Below, in pieces: positions 1 to 8,179 of a stretch of DNA of 53,260 bases (within the stretch, counting starts at the first letter, position 1; each line of letters opens with the position of its first letter). Origin of the DNA: an uncultured Rheinheimera sp. GTDB lineage: Bacteria > Pseudomonadota > Gammaproteobacteria > Enterobacterales > Alteromonadaceae. The stretch is taken from NCBI GenBank assembly GCA_943913835.1, contig CALTZU010000006.1, positions 1 to 53,260 on the forward strand. The letters run 5' to 3'. The notes beneath the pieces are model-generated. The model was given only the letters and a program-made list of their open reading frames with translations. It did not search any database and was not told the DNA's origin. Made by a program: the position numbers and the translations under genes.

Positions 1-75
1 ATTACCTTATTGTATAAAGAACAGTCAAAAGAGCGGCGCGTATTGTAGCCGCTGAGAAGAAAAAGTAAAGCGAAT

Positions 76-588
76 TCAGGGCCTGTGTTTTTGTAGTTTA
101 CGCTGCAAGGTGCGTCTGTGCATGGCCAGTGCTTTGGCGGTTTGGGAGATATTGCCCTGGTGCTGTTCCAGAACCCGTTGAATATGCTCCCATTCCAGCT
201 GATCTGTCGATAAAACCTCGACTTCAGTGGCTGCTGTTGCGCTAGCTTGACCGCTTAAAGCCTGAGTTAAAGTAGCAAAATCGACAGGCTTGGTCAGGTA
301 GTCGTCTGCTCCTGCTTTTACCGCCTGTACCGCTGTGGCTATGCTGGCGTAACCTGTTAACAACACAATGCGGCATTTCGGCAACTGCTGGCGCAGAGGC
401 GCAACATAATCGAGGCCTGACGCCACACCAAAACGTAAATCCAGCAGGTAACAGTCGGCTTGCTCTGCGATTAATAACTCAGGGCTTATCACATCGTTAT
501 AGCTTTTCACCTGATGCCCCAGGCCTTCCAGCCGACGGCATAAGGTTCGGGTTAAAGTGACATCATCGTCCAGCAGCACCAGTTTCAT
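76..588 (-). CDS. regA: RegA/PrrA/ActR-type redox response regulator
   Basis: A 170-residue response regulator. The receiver domain (about 1-115) has the acidic pocket D7-D9, phosphoacceptor D50, T78 and K100. The C-terminus (about 130-168) is a Fis-type helix-turn-helix with the family hallmark MHRRTLQRKL. This short REC plus Fis-HTH layout, with no AAA+ domain, is that of the RegA/PrrA/ActR family, which controls respiratory and redox-responsive genes. The start ATG overlaps the stop of the upstream kinase by 4 bases (585-588), so the pair is translationally coupled. Family assignment is firm; the regulon here is unknown, and other short NtrC-like regulators are a less likely alternative. 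Confidence 0.88.
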   Translation of the reverse strand: MKLVLLDDDVTLTRTLCRRLEGLGHQVKSYNDVISPELLIAEQADCYLLDLRFGVASGLDYVAPLRQQLPKCRIVLLTGYASIATAVQAVKAGADDYLTKPVDFATLTQALSGQASATAATEVEVLSTDQLEWEHIQRVLEQHQGNISQTAKALAMHRRTLQRKLQKHRP

Positions 589-1865
589 TCTGTTTTATCA
601 CCAAAATAAATACAGGTTAATACGCCGCCATCTGTGCAATTGCTGCGCTCGACTTTACCACCCAGACTGTCGATGGACACATTGGCCAGAAACTGGCCTA
701 AACCTAAACCCTGTTCACTTGGCTGTGGCTTTTTGCCCAGTTGTGCCAGCTCTTGTTCTGGTAAACCAGGACCATAATCGCGAATTTGTAACTCCAGCTG
801 GCTGTTATGCTGCTGCATCGTCAGGCTTAATCTTGGCTCTTTATTGGCTAAGCTGGCGTCAGCGGCGTTATCCAGAATATTAAATAAAGCAGCTGCCAGG
901 CTGATGCTGTCTGTGACAGTTAAAGGCGATTGGTCGCTGTTGAAGTGTTGATCCATGCTGATCTCAGGCCGGCTCACCAGCCACAGCTGAATACTGTGTT
1001 CAATGGTGTTATACAACGGCTGGGATTGTACGTCACCTTTGCGTAGCTGCTGAGCATTGCTGCGAAGTTTTTGCACTATTTGCTGGCACAACTCTAATTG
1101 CTGGCGCAGATCGGCAGCTAAAGCCTGATCTTGTTGTTGCTCAGTCAGCTCATCGGTCAGCAGCACCAGGTTTTGTAGCGGCGTGGCCAAATCATGGGCG
1201 GCATTGGCGGCGTAGGTTGCGACAGCCAGTACTTGTTCGTGCTGCAGCTGCTTTTGTTGCAGTTTGTTTAACTGGGCTGAAGTGCTGCGAATACGCTGGG
1301 TTTGGGCGCTGATAAACCAGCTGACGATAAAGGCACTAAAACTAAAAGCCCACCACATCTGGCTGATATGCTGACTAAAAGGTTCTGTGCCCGCTGGCTC
1401 AGCTCTGTGATGCTGGTGCATGGCATGCACATCTGTGGTGAGTGGAACTTGCAGTAGCAGGCTATAACAGCCAATAGCCAGTATCGCCATCAGGTAGCTT
1501 GGGATTGCAGAAAACAATACTGCAGTAACAGCCACAGGCAGCAGTAATATGGCGACAAAACCATTACTGGCGCCGCCTGTCATCGCCAGCAACGCGGTGA
1601 TCATAAACAGATCAATCAAAATGCTGATGGTAATAAAACGTTGTTCTGCGCCTTGATTGCCACGCCAGAGTTTAAGGCTGATATTGGTAAAGCAATGGAC
1701 GGCAAGAACAAAACACAGCAGGCTCCAGCTGTGGATAGGGTACTCCAACAGATAACCTATCAAGCTGGCTAAAAGTTCTAAGGTGATTAATACCCAGCGA
1801 AAGCGCTGCAGTTGCTGAATGGGGTGGGCCAGGCTGGTATCTGTGCGGGCAAATATGCTGTTCAT
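585..1865 (-). CDS. regB: RegB/PrrB-type membrane redox sensor histidine kinase
   Basis: A 426-residue kinase with about six hydrophobic segments in residues 24-185, then a cytoplasmic kinase core. The H-box is AAHDLATPL with phosphoacceptor H224. The ATP-binding part keeps the N-box (FNILDNAADAS) and the G-boxes DYGPGLP and GLGLG. Cys260, 36 residues after the histidine, matches the redox-active cysteine of RegB (C265 in Rhodobacter, 40 residues after its histidine). The quinone-binding heptapeptide GGxxNPF of RegB appears at 97-103 as GGASNGF, with Pro replaced by Gly. It probably phosphorylates the coupled regulator just downstream according to respiratory redox state. Partnership and family are strong inferences; quinone sensing is not shown. 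Confidence 0.87.
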   Translation of the reverse strand: MNSIFARTDTSLAHPIQQLQRFRWVLITLELLASLIGYLLEYPIHSWSLLCFVLAVHCFTNISLKLWRGNQGAEQRFITISILIDLFMITALLAMTGGASNGFVAILLLPVAVTAVLFSAIPSYLMAILAIGCYSLLLQVPLTTDVHAMHQHHRAEPAGTEPFSQHISQMWWAFSFSAFIVSWFISAQTQRIRSTSAQLNKLQQKQLQHEQVLAVATYAANAAHDLATPLQNLVLLTDELTEQQQDQALAADLRQQLELCQQIVQKLRSNAQQLRKGDVQSQPLYNTIEHSIQLWLVSRPEISMDQHFNSDQSPLTVTDSISLAAALFNILDNAADASLANKEPRLSLTMQQHNSQLELQIRDYGPGLPEQELAQLGKKPQPSEQGLGLGQFLANVSIDSLGGKVERSNCTDGGVLTCIYFGDKTE

Positions 1866-2082
1866 AGCGTCTCAAAAAAAAGCGGCTGCAGAGCAGCCGT
1901 TGCAAAAAACTGACAGCCCAGATTATAGGAGTGGGAACACCTTGTCATCTGGTGGAAGTCGGGATCATTGTCTGCTGCTTGTCTGTACTGCGCAATGTGG
2001 CAAAGTGTCGCAGTGGGTTTGTTGGGCGGCTCAATTAACCAGAACCCAGTTGGTAATTTCCTGGTTTATTGACACTCGATAC

Positions 2083-2107
2083 GGGCGGGGATAAAACCCG
2101 GCCCTAC
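2083..2107 (+). repeat. REP-like hairpin, copy 1
   Basis: A GC-rich stem flanks an ATAAA-containing loop and is followed by CTAC. It shares the pattern GGGCG..ATAAA..CGCCCCTACA with copies at 2128-2153 (inverted), 28488-28513 and 28551-28575. Confidence 0.6.
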
Positions 2108-2127
2108 AATTTTCTATCCAAATATCC

Positions 2128-2153
2128 GTAGGGGCGACCTTTATGGTCGCCCG
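2128..2153 (-). repeat. REP-like hairpin, copy 2 (inverted)
   Basis: Read on the minus strand it is GGGCGACC, ATAAA, GGTCGCCC, CTAC: a perfect 8-bp stem around the shared ATAAA loop. It lies 20 bases from copy 1 in opposite orientation, so the two form a head-to-head pair. Confidence 0.65.
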
Positions 2154-2155
2154 AA

Positions 2156-2209
2156 CTATGCGACCGGGGCGAGAGAGCGCAGTCAACAAAGCAGCAGCGT
2201 CAATAACGA
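2156..2209 (+). repeat. dispersed ~120-bp repeat family, partial copy
   Basis: This piece matches the right half of the full copies at 16501-16620 and 40491-40606. It shares the block GGGGCGAGAGAGCGCAG and the tail AACAAAGC-GCAGCGTCAA. The left half is missing and is replaced by the REP-like pair. Confidence 0.65.
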
Positions 2210-2280
2210 AGGGGAAAGCCATACAACTGTAACTTGATGCCTATAGTCTGCCAGCATTTTCTGCACTAAAGGTGAAATTG

Positions 2281-2766
2281 ATGAAAGCTGTACTTTATCT
2301 GATGCGCCACGCGACGGCAGATGTGCGAACTTCGCTGGTGGATGAAGCCGACCGTTGTCTGAATGAAAAGGGCAGATTACAGGCGCGCCGTGTGGCCGCT
2401 TTTATGCAAAAACAGGGTTTATTGCCCGATCGGATTTTTTGTAGTCCACAAACCAAAGCTGTGCAAACTGCGGCTTTAGTGCGTAAAGATTCCGGTATCA
2501 AAGTGCAGGTGGAAGAGTGGTCCTGTTTATTGCCTGCAGTGCCAGCAGTTGAAATAAAAGCACATTTATTCAGTCAGTTACAGGACGGCGAAGCTGTATT
2601 GTTGGTTGGGCATGAACCCGAACTGGCGCTGCTTATTAACGAACTATTGGGGTTGGATAAAACCTTTCTTGAGCTGAAAAAAGCGTCATTAACCTGTCTG
2701 GAACTGGATGCTGAAGCCACTGTGCCAGTGCGACTGGCTTGGTCTGTACCTGCTAAGTTTATGTAA
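2281..2766 (+). CDS. sixA: SixA-type phosphohistidine phosphatase
   Basis: A 161-residue histidine phosphatase of the branch 2/SixA size (E. coli SixA is also 161). The N-terminal catalytic motif LMRHATAD contains the RHG-like R-H pair, and the second catalytic histidine is in VGHEPELA. SixA-type enzymes remove phosphate from histidine residues of phosphotransfer proteins. I start at ATG 2281, placing AAAGG at 2268-2272 about eight bases upstream; an in-frame GTG at 2272 would add three residues but overlaps that Shine-Dalgarno. It stands alone between a repeat-bearing gap and a TonB receptor. The fold is clear; the true substrate is inferred from family. Confidence 0.82.
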   Translation: MKAVLYLMRHATADVRTSLVDEADRCLNEKGRLQARRVAAFMQKQGLLPDRIFCSPQTKAVQTAALVRKDSGIKVQVEEWSCLLPAVPAVEIKAHLFSQLQDGEAVLLVGHEPELALLINELLGLDKTFLELKKASLTCLELDAEATVPVRLAWSVPAKFM

Positions 2767-2832
2767 GCCTATCGGACAACAAAAAAGTGCACAGACAACT
2801 ACAGCGACATTAATGGATGCAATAAATTTACT

Positions 2833-2851
2833 TGAATTGCGAATCATTCTT
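2833..2851. promoter_or_regulatory. candidate Fur box upstream of TonB receptor
   Basis: The 19-mer TGAATTGCGAATCATTCTT matches the Fur consensus at about 11 of 19 positions, including the core AATCATT, and has inverted GAAT/ATTC symmetry. It lies about 40 bases before the receptor ATG at 2891, a usual operator position. Judged by eye only. Confidence 0.5.
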
Positions 2852-2890
2852 GTTTAGTCTGTGCGCCTTTGTTGTTGCTTTGAGGCTGTT

Positions 2891-5044
2891 ATGTTGTCCT
2901 TACGTTCTCCTTCGCTATTAGCTATTGCTGTTTTTACTGCTTTACATTCAATTCCTGCTTATGCCCAGCAATCAGATCAACGACAGTCTGATCAACAGCA
3001 AGCTGATAAAGAACTGGAAGTGATCGAGGTCAAAGGCCGCGCCCAGACGTTATACCGTGCTTCTCAAAGCAGTGTAGGCACAAGAACAGAGACAGATTTA
3101 GAGCTGGTACCACAAAATATTCAGGTGTTGCCTGAAGCTTTGATCCGCGATCAGGCCGCTCGTCAGGTCACAGATCTCTACCGCAGCATGAGTGGCGTTA
3201 GTGCTTTTAGTTACTCAGGTGTCACCTTTCGTGGTTTCCGCCAGGACGAGATTTTATATGATGGCGTAAGAGGCGACCCTTTTAATGGTTTTGCTGTGCC
3301 TCAGCTGTTTAACGTGCAGGAAGTGCAGTTGCTCAAAGGCAGCAGCGGCGCTTTATACGGCAGCAGCGCACCGGGCGGATTAATTAACTATGTAACCAAA
3401 AAGCCACAACGTACCGCAAAAAACCAGCTGGAATTGGGCCTGGGCAATGATGATTACTGGCAAGGCTCGCTGGAGTTGAGTGGCCCACTTACAGAGCAGC
3501 AAGCCTATCGTTTTGGTTATTACCGCGATTCTGAGCAGCCGTTTCGCTGGAATACCAAAGTTGAAAACGAAATTCTGGACTTAGGTTATCTGATTGATAT
3601 CACAGACAGCACCAGCCTGACGCTGCAATACAATACCTTAACTCAGGATTATCAGGGCGCCCGTTTACGCGGTGTGCCTACAGATGATCAGGGCAATTTC
3701 CTTGGCGACAGAGCCTGGAACCATAACGAAGCCACAGATTTCCAGTCATTAGAAGCGGACGTTTGGCAAGTGCGGGCTGACCATGAATTTAACAGCAACT
3801 GGCGTACCGATTTGACCTGGCGTCATTACGACAATACCGAACTGCAAAACTACCATGAACCTTTTTGTAGCTTTGATACAGATGGCGATGGGGTAGTGGA
3901 TTATTGCCGCCGTCAGTTCAGGGATCAGCGCCGCGAAAATACTGCAGACAGTGTGACCTGGAACAATATAGTGGAGTTCAGCACTGCGGGTTTGAATCAC
4001 CAGTTGTTAATTGGGGCTGACACTATGACGCAGGACTCCTACTTTTTAGGCCGCAACGTAGCGCCAATAGAGCAGGGCGGTAAGGCCTTAGGTATCAGCC
4101 TGATTAATCCTGTCTATGGCCAAACCTCAGCTGCGGATTATGATATCGACAGCATCAAATCTACGCCAACAGATACCACTGCTGTACGTCAGGGTTTTTA
4201 TCTGCAGGATCAACTGGATTTAACCGCCAGCTGGAATTTGTTGTTGGGTGTACGCTGGGACAGTTTTGAAGATAAAAACAATATGGCCTCGTCCAAAGTG
4301 GATGGTAACGACAGCTCCTGGCGTGTCGGCTCTACCTATCAGTTGACGGACTGGGTGCGTTTGTATGCGCTGAAAGGCACTGGCTTCAGCCCACAGGCAA
4401 CAGCCTCTCAGGTGCCTGAAGTCGGTGGTCCTTTTGAAGCTGAACAGTCCAGTATTCTTGAGGCTGGTGCGCGTTTTTCCTTGCTTAATGATGCTATTCG
4501 CCTGAATGTGGCCACTTATGAAATGGTGAGAAACAACATACTGCAGGCGGATCCTCGTGGTGATGTCGGTGGTGATGGACGTGACGATCAAATTGCTTTA
4601 GGCGAAGTCAAAAGTAAAGGTGTGGAACTGGATCTGCTGGGTGACTTAACCGACTCCTGGGTGCTGAACCTGAACTATGCCTACAACGATACCCGTATTG
4701 TCGAAAGCACCAGCGCCATTACCAATGCTGTGGGGGACAAGTTCGCTAATGCGCCACAACATCAGGTCGGGATATGGAGTCGTTACGAGCTGGATGGTAT
4801 TAACTCTGCCATAGCGGCCGGTATGGATTATGTCAGCGAGCAGTTAAGTATTGATGGTCAGCATGTAAAATCCTACACCGTCTTTGATATGAGCTGGCAA
4901 ACCCGCTGGCAGCAGTGGATGTTTCAGGCCAATGTGAAAAACCTGTTTGATAAAACTTATGCCACTGCTGGTTTTATTGAGCGTACCGGCCATTTTCCAG
5001 GTGAGCCACGCCGCTTAATAGTGACCGCCAGTTATAAGTTTTAA
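2891..5044 (+). CDS. TonB-dependent siderophore receptor
   Basis: An outer-membrane receptor of 717 residues for an iron chelate. The signal peptide ends near SIPAYA-QQ. A TonB-box-like segment (LEVIEVKGR) is followed by a plug with LLKGSSGALYGSSAPGG, typical of siderophore receptors. The barrel ends in aromatic ASYKF, the usual outer-membrane C-terminus. I start at ATG 2891, with GAGG upstream and a clean signal peptide; an in-frame GTG at 2861 adds an implausible cysteine-rich extension. A candidate Fur box lies upstream, and a PepSY gene follows after 26 bases, a common partner for siderophore receptors. The ligand (catecholate, hydroxamate or other) cannot be read from the sequence. Confidence 0.9.
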   Translation: MLSLRSPSLLAIAVFTALHSIPAYAQQSDQRQSDQQQADKELEVIEVKGRAQTLYRASQSSVGTRTETDLELVPQNIQVLPEALIRDQAARQVTDLYRSMSGVSAFSYSGVTFRGFRQDEILYDGVRGDPFNGFAVPQLFNVQEVQLLKGSSGALYGSSAPGGLINYVTKKPQRTAKNQLELGLGNDDYWQGSLELSGPLTEQQAYRFGYYRDSEQPFRWNTKVENEILDLGYLIDITDSTSLTLQYNTLTQDYQGARLRGVPTDDQGNFLGDRAWNHNEATDFQSLEADVWQVRADHEFNSNWRTDLTWRHYDNTELQNYHEPFCSFDTDGDGVVDYCRRQFRDQRRENTADSVTWNNIVEFSTAGLNHQLLIGADTMTQDSYFLGRNVAPIEQGGKALGISLINPVYGQTSAADYDIDSIKSTPTDTTAVRQGFYLQDQLDLTASWNLLLGVRWDSFEDKNNMASSKVDGNDSSWRVGSTYQLTDWVRLYALKGTGFSPQATASQVPEVGGPFEAEQSSILEAGARFSLLNDAIRLNVATYEMVRNNILQADPRGDVGGDGRDDQIALGEVKSKGVELDLLGDLTDSWVLNLNYAYNDTRIVESTSAITNAVGDKFANAPQHQVGIWSRYELDGINSAIAAGMDYVSEQLSIDGQHVKSYTVFDMSWQTRWQQWMFQANVKNLFDKTYATAGFIERTGHFPGEPRRLIVTASYKF

Positions 5045-5070
5045 GTTGCAGCTTCAGGCACTAAGGGTCT

Positions 5071-6276
5071 ATGACAAATAAAGACTGGTTTAAGCTACAT
5101 TCTTTTGCCGGCTTTGCTTTTGGCCTGCTGATGTTGCTGGTTTGCTTAACCGGCACGCTTGCTGTGGTCAGCCATGAAATTCAGTATCTGTCGGATCAAA
5201 AATATAGGGCCTTGTCTGAACGACAGGGTCCTGTGCCCTGGCAGGTGCTGGAGCAGAATTTAGCCAAAGCTTATCCAGACTATCAAATCAGCAACGTCAA
5301 TGTGCCAGAGCAATGGTATCTGGCTGGGGCCGTGAGTTTGAATAAGGGCTCTGAATTTAAATTTGTCTATTTTGATCCCGCTTCCGGAGCTTTAACAGGC
5401 GAAGGTCAATGGGGCACTGTGTCACGCTTTTTACGCAATATTCATATGTACCTGTCGCTGGGTTCGACCGGCAAAATCATAGTCACCAGTTTAAGTTTTT
5501 TGCTATTGATTATTTTGGTTAGCAGTTTTTATGTCTACCGGCAGTGGTGGCGTAAAGGTTTTCAGTTGCCTTCTGGGACTAAAGCCTCCAGCCGTACTTT
5601 TTGGTCCGACTGGCATAAATGGACAGGCGTCTGGTGTTGGGGTTTTATTCTGCTGATGTTCCTGACTGGTCTTTGGTACTTCACCGAACACTTTTTACTG
5701 AAGTTTAAAGTGGAGCATTACCCAAAAGCGCCTAAGCTGGAACAGGCCATCACAGCTAAAGCTTTGCCTTTAAATGAATTGATGCAGGCTGCACAACAGG
5801 CCAGGCCCGAACTGGATATCAGAGCTTTGAATTATCCACAGTCCGACAAAGCGCCTGTGGTGGTGACTGGGCAGGATGATACGCTGCTGGTGCGTGACAG
5901 AGCCAACCGCATTTACCTGCATCCTGTGACAGCGCAAGTGCTGAAAATACAAAAAGGTGGTGACTTAAAGCCTATGGCCTATATCTCAGATATGGCCGAC
6001 CCACTGCATTTTGGTAACTTTGCCGGGCTTGGCGTCAAGCTGCTGTATTTTGTGTTTGGACTGGGTTTTACTTTTTTAGTGGCTGGTGGGCTTTGGATGC
6101 ACTGGCTGCGTACCAAAAGACAACAACCACAACTGATGCGCACTTTAGGCTGGACTGGTGCTGTGTCCGCTGTGTTAGTGCTTACAGCCTTAGTGATCAC
6201 TTCAGTGCAGTTTTCACAGCGGGAAGTAGAAAACCTGCCGTTATCACCGGCTTTAGGCTCCTTAGTGCTGCCTTAG
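5071..6276 (+). CDS. PepSY-associated TM-helix protein, likely iron-siderophore reductase type
   Basis: A 401-residue inner-membrane protein. Transmembrane segments are visible near residues 10-32, 133-155, 188-208 and 330-350, with another near 366-386, separated by periplasmic PepSY-like regions. Histidines near helix ends (KLHSFAGF, NIHMYLSLG, WHKWTGVW) fit the haem-binding arrangement of PepSY_TM proteins, some of which reduce ferric siderophores. It follows the TonB receptor by 26 bases with AAGGG just before its ATG, so the two are probably one operon. Its 3' end overlaps the convergent kinase gene by four bases. The reductase role is inferred from family and context. Confidence 0.82.
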   Translation: MTNKDWFKLHSFAGFAFGLLMLLVCLTGTLAVVSHEIQYLSDQKYRALSERQGPVPWQVLEQNLAKAYPDYQISNVNVPEQWYLAGAVSLNKGSEFKFVYFDPASGALTGEGQWGTVSRFLRNIHMYLSLGSTGKIIVTSLSFLLLIILVSSFYVYRQWWRKGFQLPSGTKASSRTFWSDWHKWTGVWCWGFILLMFLTGLWYFTEHFLLKFKVEHYPKAPKLEQAITAKALPLNELMQAAQQARPELDIRALNYPQSDKAPVVVTGQDDTLLVRDRANRIYLHPVTAQVLKIQKGGDLKPMAYISDMADPLHFGNFAGLGVKLLYFVFGLGFTFLVAGGLWMHWLRTKRQQPQLMRTLGWTGAVSAVLVLTALVITSVQFSQREVENLPLSPALGSLVLP

Positions 6277-7484
6277 CTGTCAGATGCGGCTGAACCTACA
6301 GGCAGCTGCAGCCTTGCCACAGCTCCACCTTCTGGTCTGCTGATGCGTAAAAATACACCACCATGCTGATGGGCAACTCTGGAAACTATCGCCAGACCAA
6401 TACCATGATGGGATAAGCCATCCGGGCTGGGCTGCTGGTTGCTATGCCAGCCAGCACCGTCATCGCAAATATCGATCAGGCAATCTGTGTCCTGCAGGCT
6501 CAGCTCTATCCAGACTTTGGTATGGCAATACCGCAGCGCATTGCTCAGCAGGTTAGATAAAGCCCGTTGCAGTAGTTTTTCGTCGGCCTGAATACTGATC
6601 ACAGGCCCTGCTATCAGTTCTATCTGATGTTCAGTGTTGGCAGAAAATTTATCTATCATCTGTTGCAACAGCTGCGACAAAGGCACCTGACTGAGCTGCA
6701 GATCGGAGCGGAAATCTTGTTGCGCCAGACGCAGGTAGTCGTACACATTGTCTTCTATTTCCTGCAGATTACGGCAGACCTGGGCATACTGAGCCGCACT
6801 GATGTTCGACTCCAGACTCAACATAATAAAACGCATCCGGGCCAGCGGAGTTTTAATGTCATGACAGACGGTATCCGCCATTTCGCGTTGCAGTGAATTT
6901 AAGTCCGCTATGGTTTGATTCATCCGGGTCAGGGATTGGGCCAAAGGCTGCAGGTAGGATTTGGCGCTTAGTTGAAAAGCCGGCAGATGCCCCAGTTTGA
7001 TTTCCTGTAGGGCTTTAGCTCTTAAGGTTTCTACATCACGGAACAGGTTGCGGCTGAGCCAGAATAAACACAGCAATAACAACAAAATAAACACATGGGC
7101 CAAATCGATACTGAAGTCTGTGCCGTCAGGTAAATTCAGCTGACTTAAGCAGAGTAATTCACCGCCTGGCATTTCACTGCACATAGAGGCGTTACCCTGG
7201 CTGTCACGCATCACTTCAACGGCATAAATAAAATTCGGCTGAGGTTGCCACATACCGGCCGGATAGGTGACAAACAAGCTGTCGGTACAGTCGTCTGTTT
7301 CTGATAAGCGGCAATTCAGTGTGCCCTGCTGACTGAACTGATGCACATGTTGCAGCATGGTTTGGGCTGCATCTGCTAAATCATCCCGTTGATAAACCCA
7401 GCTGTACAGCTGATTCAGGCTGAAAAACAGCAGTAACACCACCAGCACTATGCCAAGGTAAAAGCGTAGCAGGGTATAACTCAT
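6273..7484 (-). CDS. sensor histidine kinase of the DUF3019 operon
   Basis: A 403-residue transmembrane kinase. TM1 is at about 4-24 and TM2 at about 128-145, enclosing a periplasmic domain of roughly 100 residues that contains four cysteines. The H-box is DTVCHDIKTPLARMR with phosphoacceptor H208. An N-box-like segment and the G-boxes (ICDDGAGW, HHGIGLAIVSRV) follow, so the core looks active. I start at ATG 7484, which overlaps the stop of the response regulator gene (ATGA), rather than at an in-frame upstream codon at 7535 lying inside that gene. It is partner to the OmpR-type regulator immediately upstream in the operon. The signal is unknown. Confidence 0.87.
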   Translation of the reverse strand: MSYTLLRFYLGIVLVVLLLFFSLNQLYSWVYQRDDLADAAQTMLQHVHQFSQQGTLNCRLSETDDCTDSLFVTYPAGMWQPQPNFIYAVEVMRDSQGNASMCSEMPGGELLCLSQLNLPDGTDFSIDLAHVFILLLLLCLFWLSRNLFRDVETLRAKALQEIKLGHLPAFQLSAKSYLQPLAQSLTRMNQTIADLNSLQREMADTVCHDIKTPLARMRFIMLSLESNISAAQYAQVCRNLQEIEDNVYDYLRLAQQDFRSDLQLSQVPLSQLLQQMIDKFSANTEHQIELIAGPVISIQADEKLLQRALSNLLSNALRYCHTKVWIELSLQDTDCLIDICDDGAGWHSNQQPSPDGLSHHGIGLAIVSRVAHQHGGVFLRISRPEGGAVARLQLPVGSAASDS

Positions 7485-8179
7485 GGCTGTGGCTCCACAG
7501 CTTCGTCGTAACTGATACGATAACCCTGGCCCCAAACCACCTGCACATTCCAGCGATCATCCACAACCTGTAGTTTTCGCCGCAGGCGTGAAGCCCTGCC
7601 GTCCATGGTTCTGTCTGTACCGTCATATTCGCGGGTCAACTGCTCACGGAACAAACGTTCACGGCTGACCGCTATGCCATAGTTATCCAGTAAGGTCAGC
7701 AACAGTTGCAATTCGGCATTGGTCAGGCAAATATCCTGGCCTGCCAGCACCACATGGCCTGACACTCTGTCTACTGTTAAATTATGCTGTTTTAGCAAAG
7801 GCTGTTGCTCTGTGCCTGCTTGTGTCTGTGGCAAAAATATACGGATTTTGGCTAATAAAATGCGCGGGTCCAATGGTTTGAGCAGATAGTCCTGAGCGCC
7901 CAGCTCCAACCCTTGCAGCACAGAGGCTACAGAGGTTTGTGCTGTCATAAATAAAATCGGCCCTTTAAATTGCTGGCGGATTTGTTTGACTAAATCAAAG
8001 CCACTGCTGCCCGGTAACATCACGTCACAGACTATTAGATCAAAACCTTGTGCCAGGATCAGCTTTTTCGCTTTGAGCGCATTACCACAACTGCTGACCT
8101 GATAACCTTCAGACTGTAAAAAGTCGACCACAAGGCGTGATAATTCCAGATCATCTTCGATCAACAAAATTTGCTGCAT
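7481..8179 (-). CDS. OmpR/PhoB-family response regulator
   Basis: A 232-residue regulator. The receiver domain (1-115) has D9/D10, phosphoacceptor D52 in IVCDVMLPG, T79 and K101. The winged-helix DNA-binding domain (about 130-225) includes SRERLFREQL and ends in a GYRISY wing typical of OmpR regulators. Its ATG overlaps the stop of the DUF3019 gene by one base (TGATG), and its stop overlaps the kinase start by four bases, so all three genes are translationally coupled. Similar RstA-like regulators sit with DUF3019 genes in other Alteromonadales as far as I recall. Targets are not visible. Confidence 0.9.
   Translation of the reverse strand: MQQILLIEDDLELSRLVVDFLQSEGYQVSSCGNALKAKKLILAQGFDLIVCDVMLPGSSGFDLVKQIRQQFKGPILFMTAQTSVASVLQGLELGAQDYLLKPLDPRILLAKIRIFLPQTQAGTEQQPLLKQHNLTVDRVSGHVVLAGQDICLTNAELQLLLTLLDNYGIAVSRERLFREQLTREYDGTDRTMDGRASRLRRKLQVVDDRWNVQVVWGQGYRISYDEAVEPQP

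Larger units (their letters stand above)
1866..2280. other. intergenic region with repeat copies
   Basis: This 415-base stretch separates the regB start (minus strand) from the plus-strand phosphatase gene. No convincing gene is seen. It holds two REP-like hairpins (2083-2107 and 2128-2153) and a partial copy of the ~120-bp dispersed repeat (2156-2209), all described separately. The part nearest regB (about 1866-2080) presumably carries the regBA promoter, but I see no convincing hexamer pair. Confidence 0.6.

Noticed and set aside
557..883. Plus-strand 108-codon frame opposite regB
   Set aside because: It is a shadow inside a well-supported kinase gene, with no ribosome site or recognisable product.
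2031..2222. Minus-strand 63-codon frame across the repeat cluster
   Set aside because: It consists of the repeat elements themselves, which are intergenic and structured at the DNA/RNA level.
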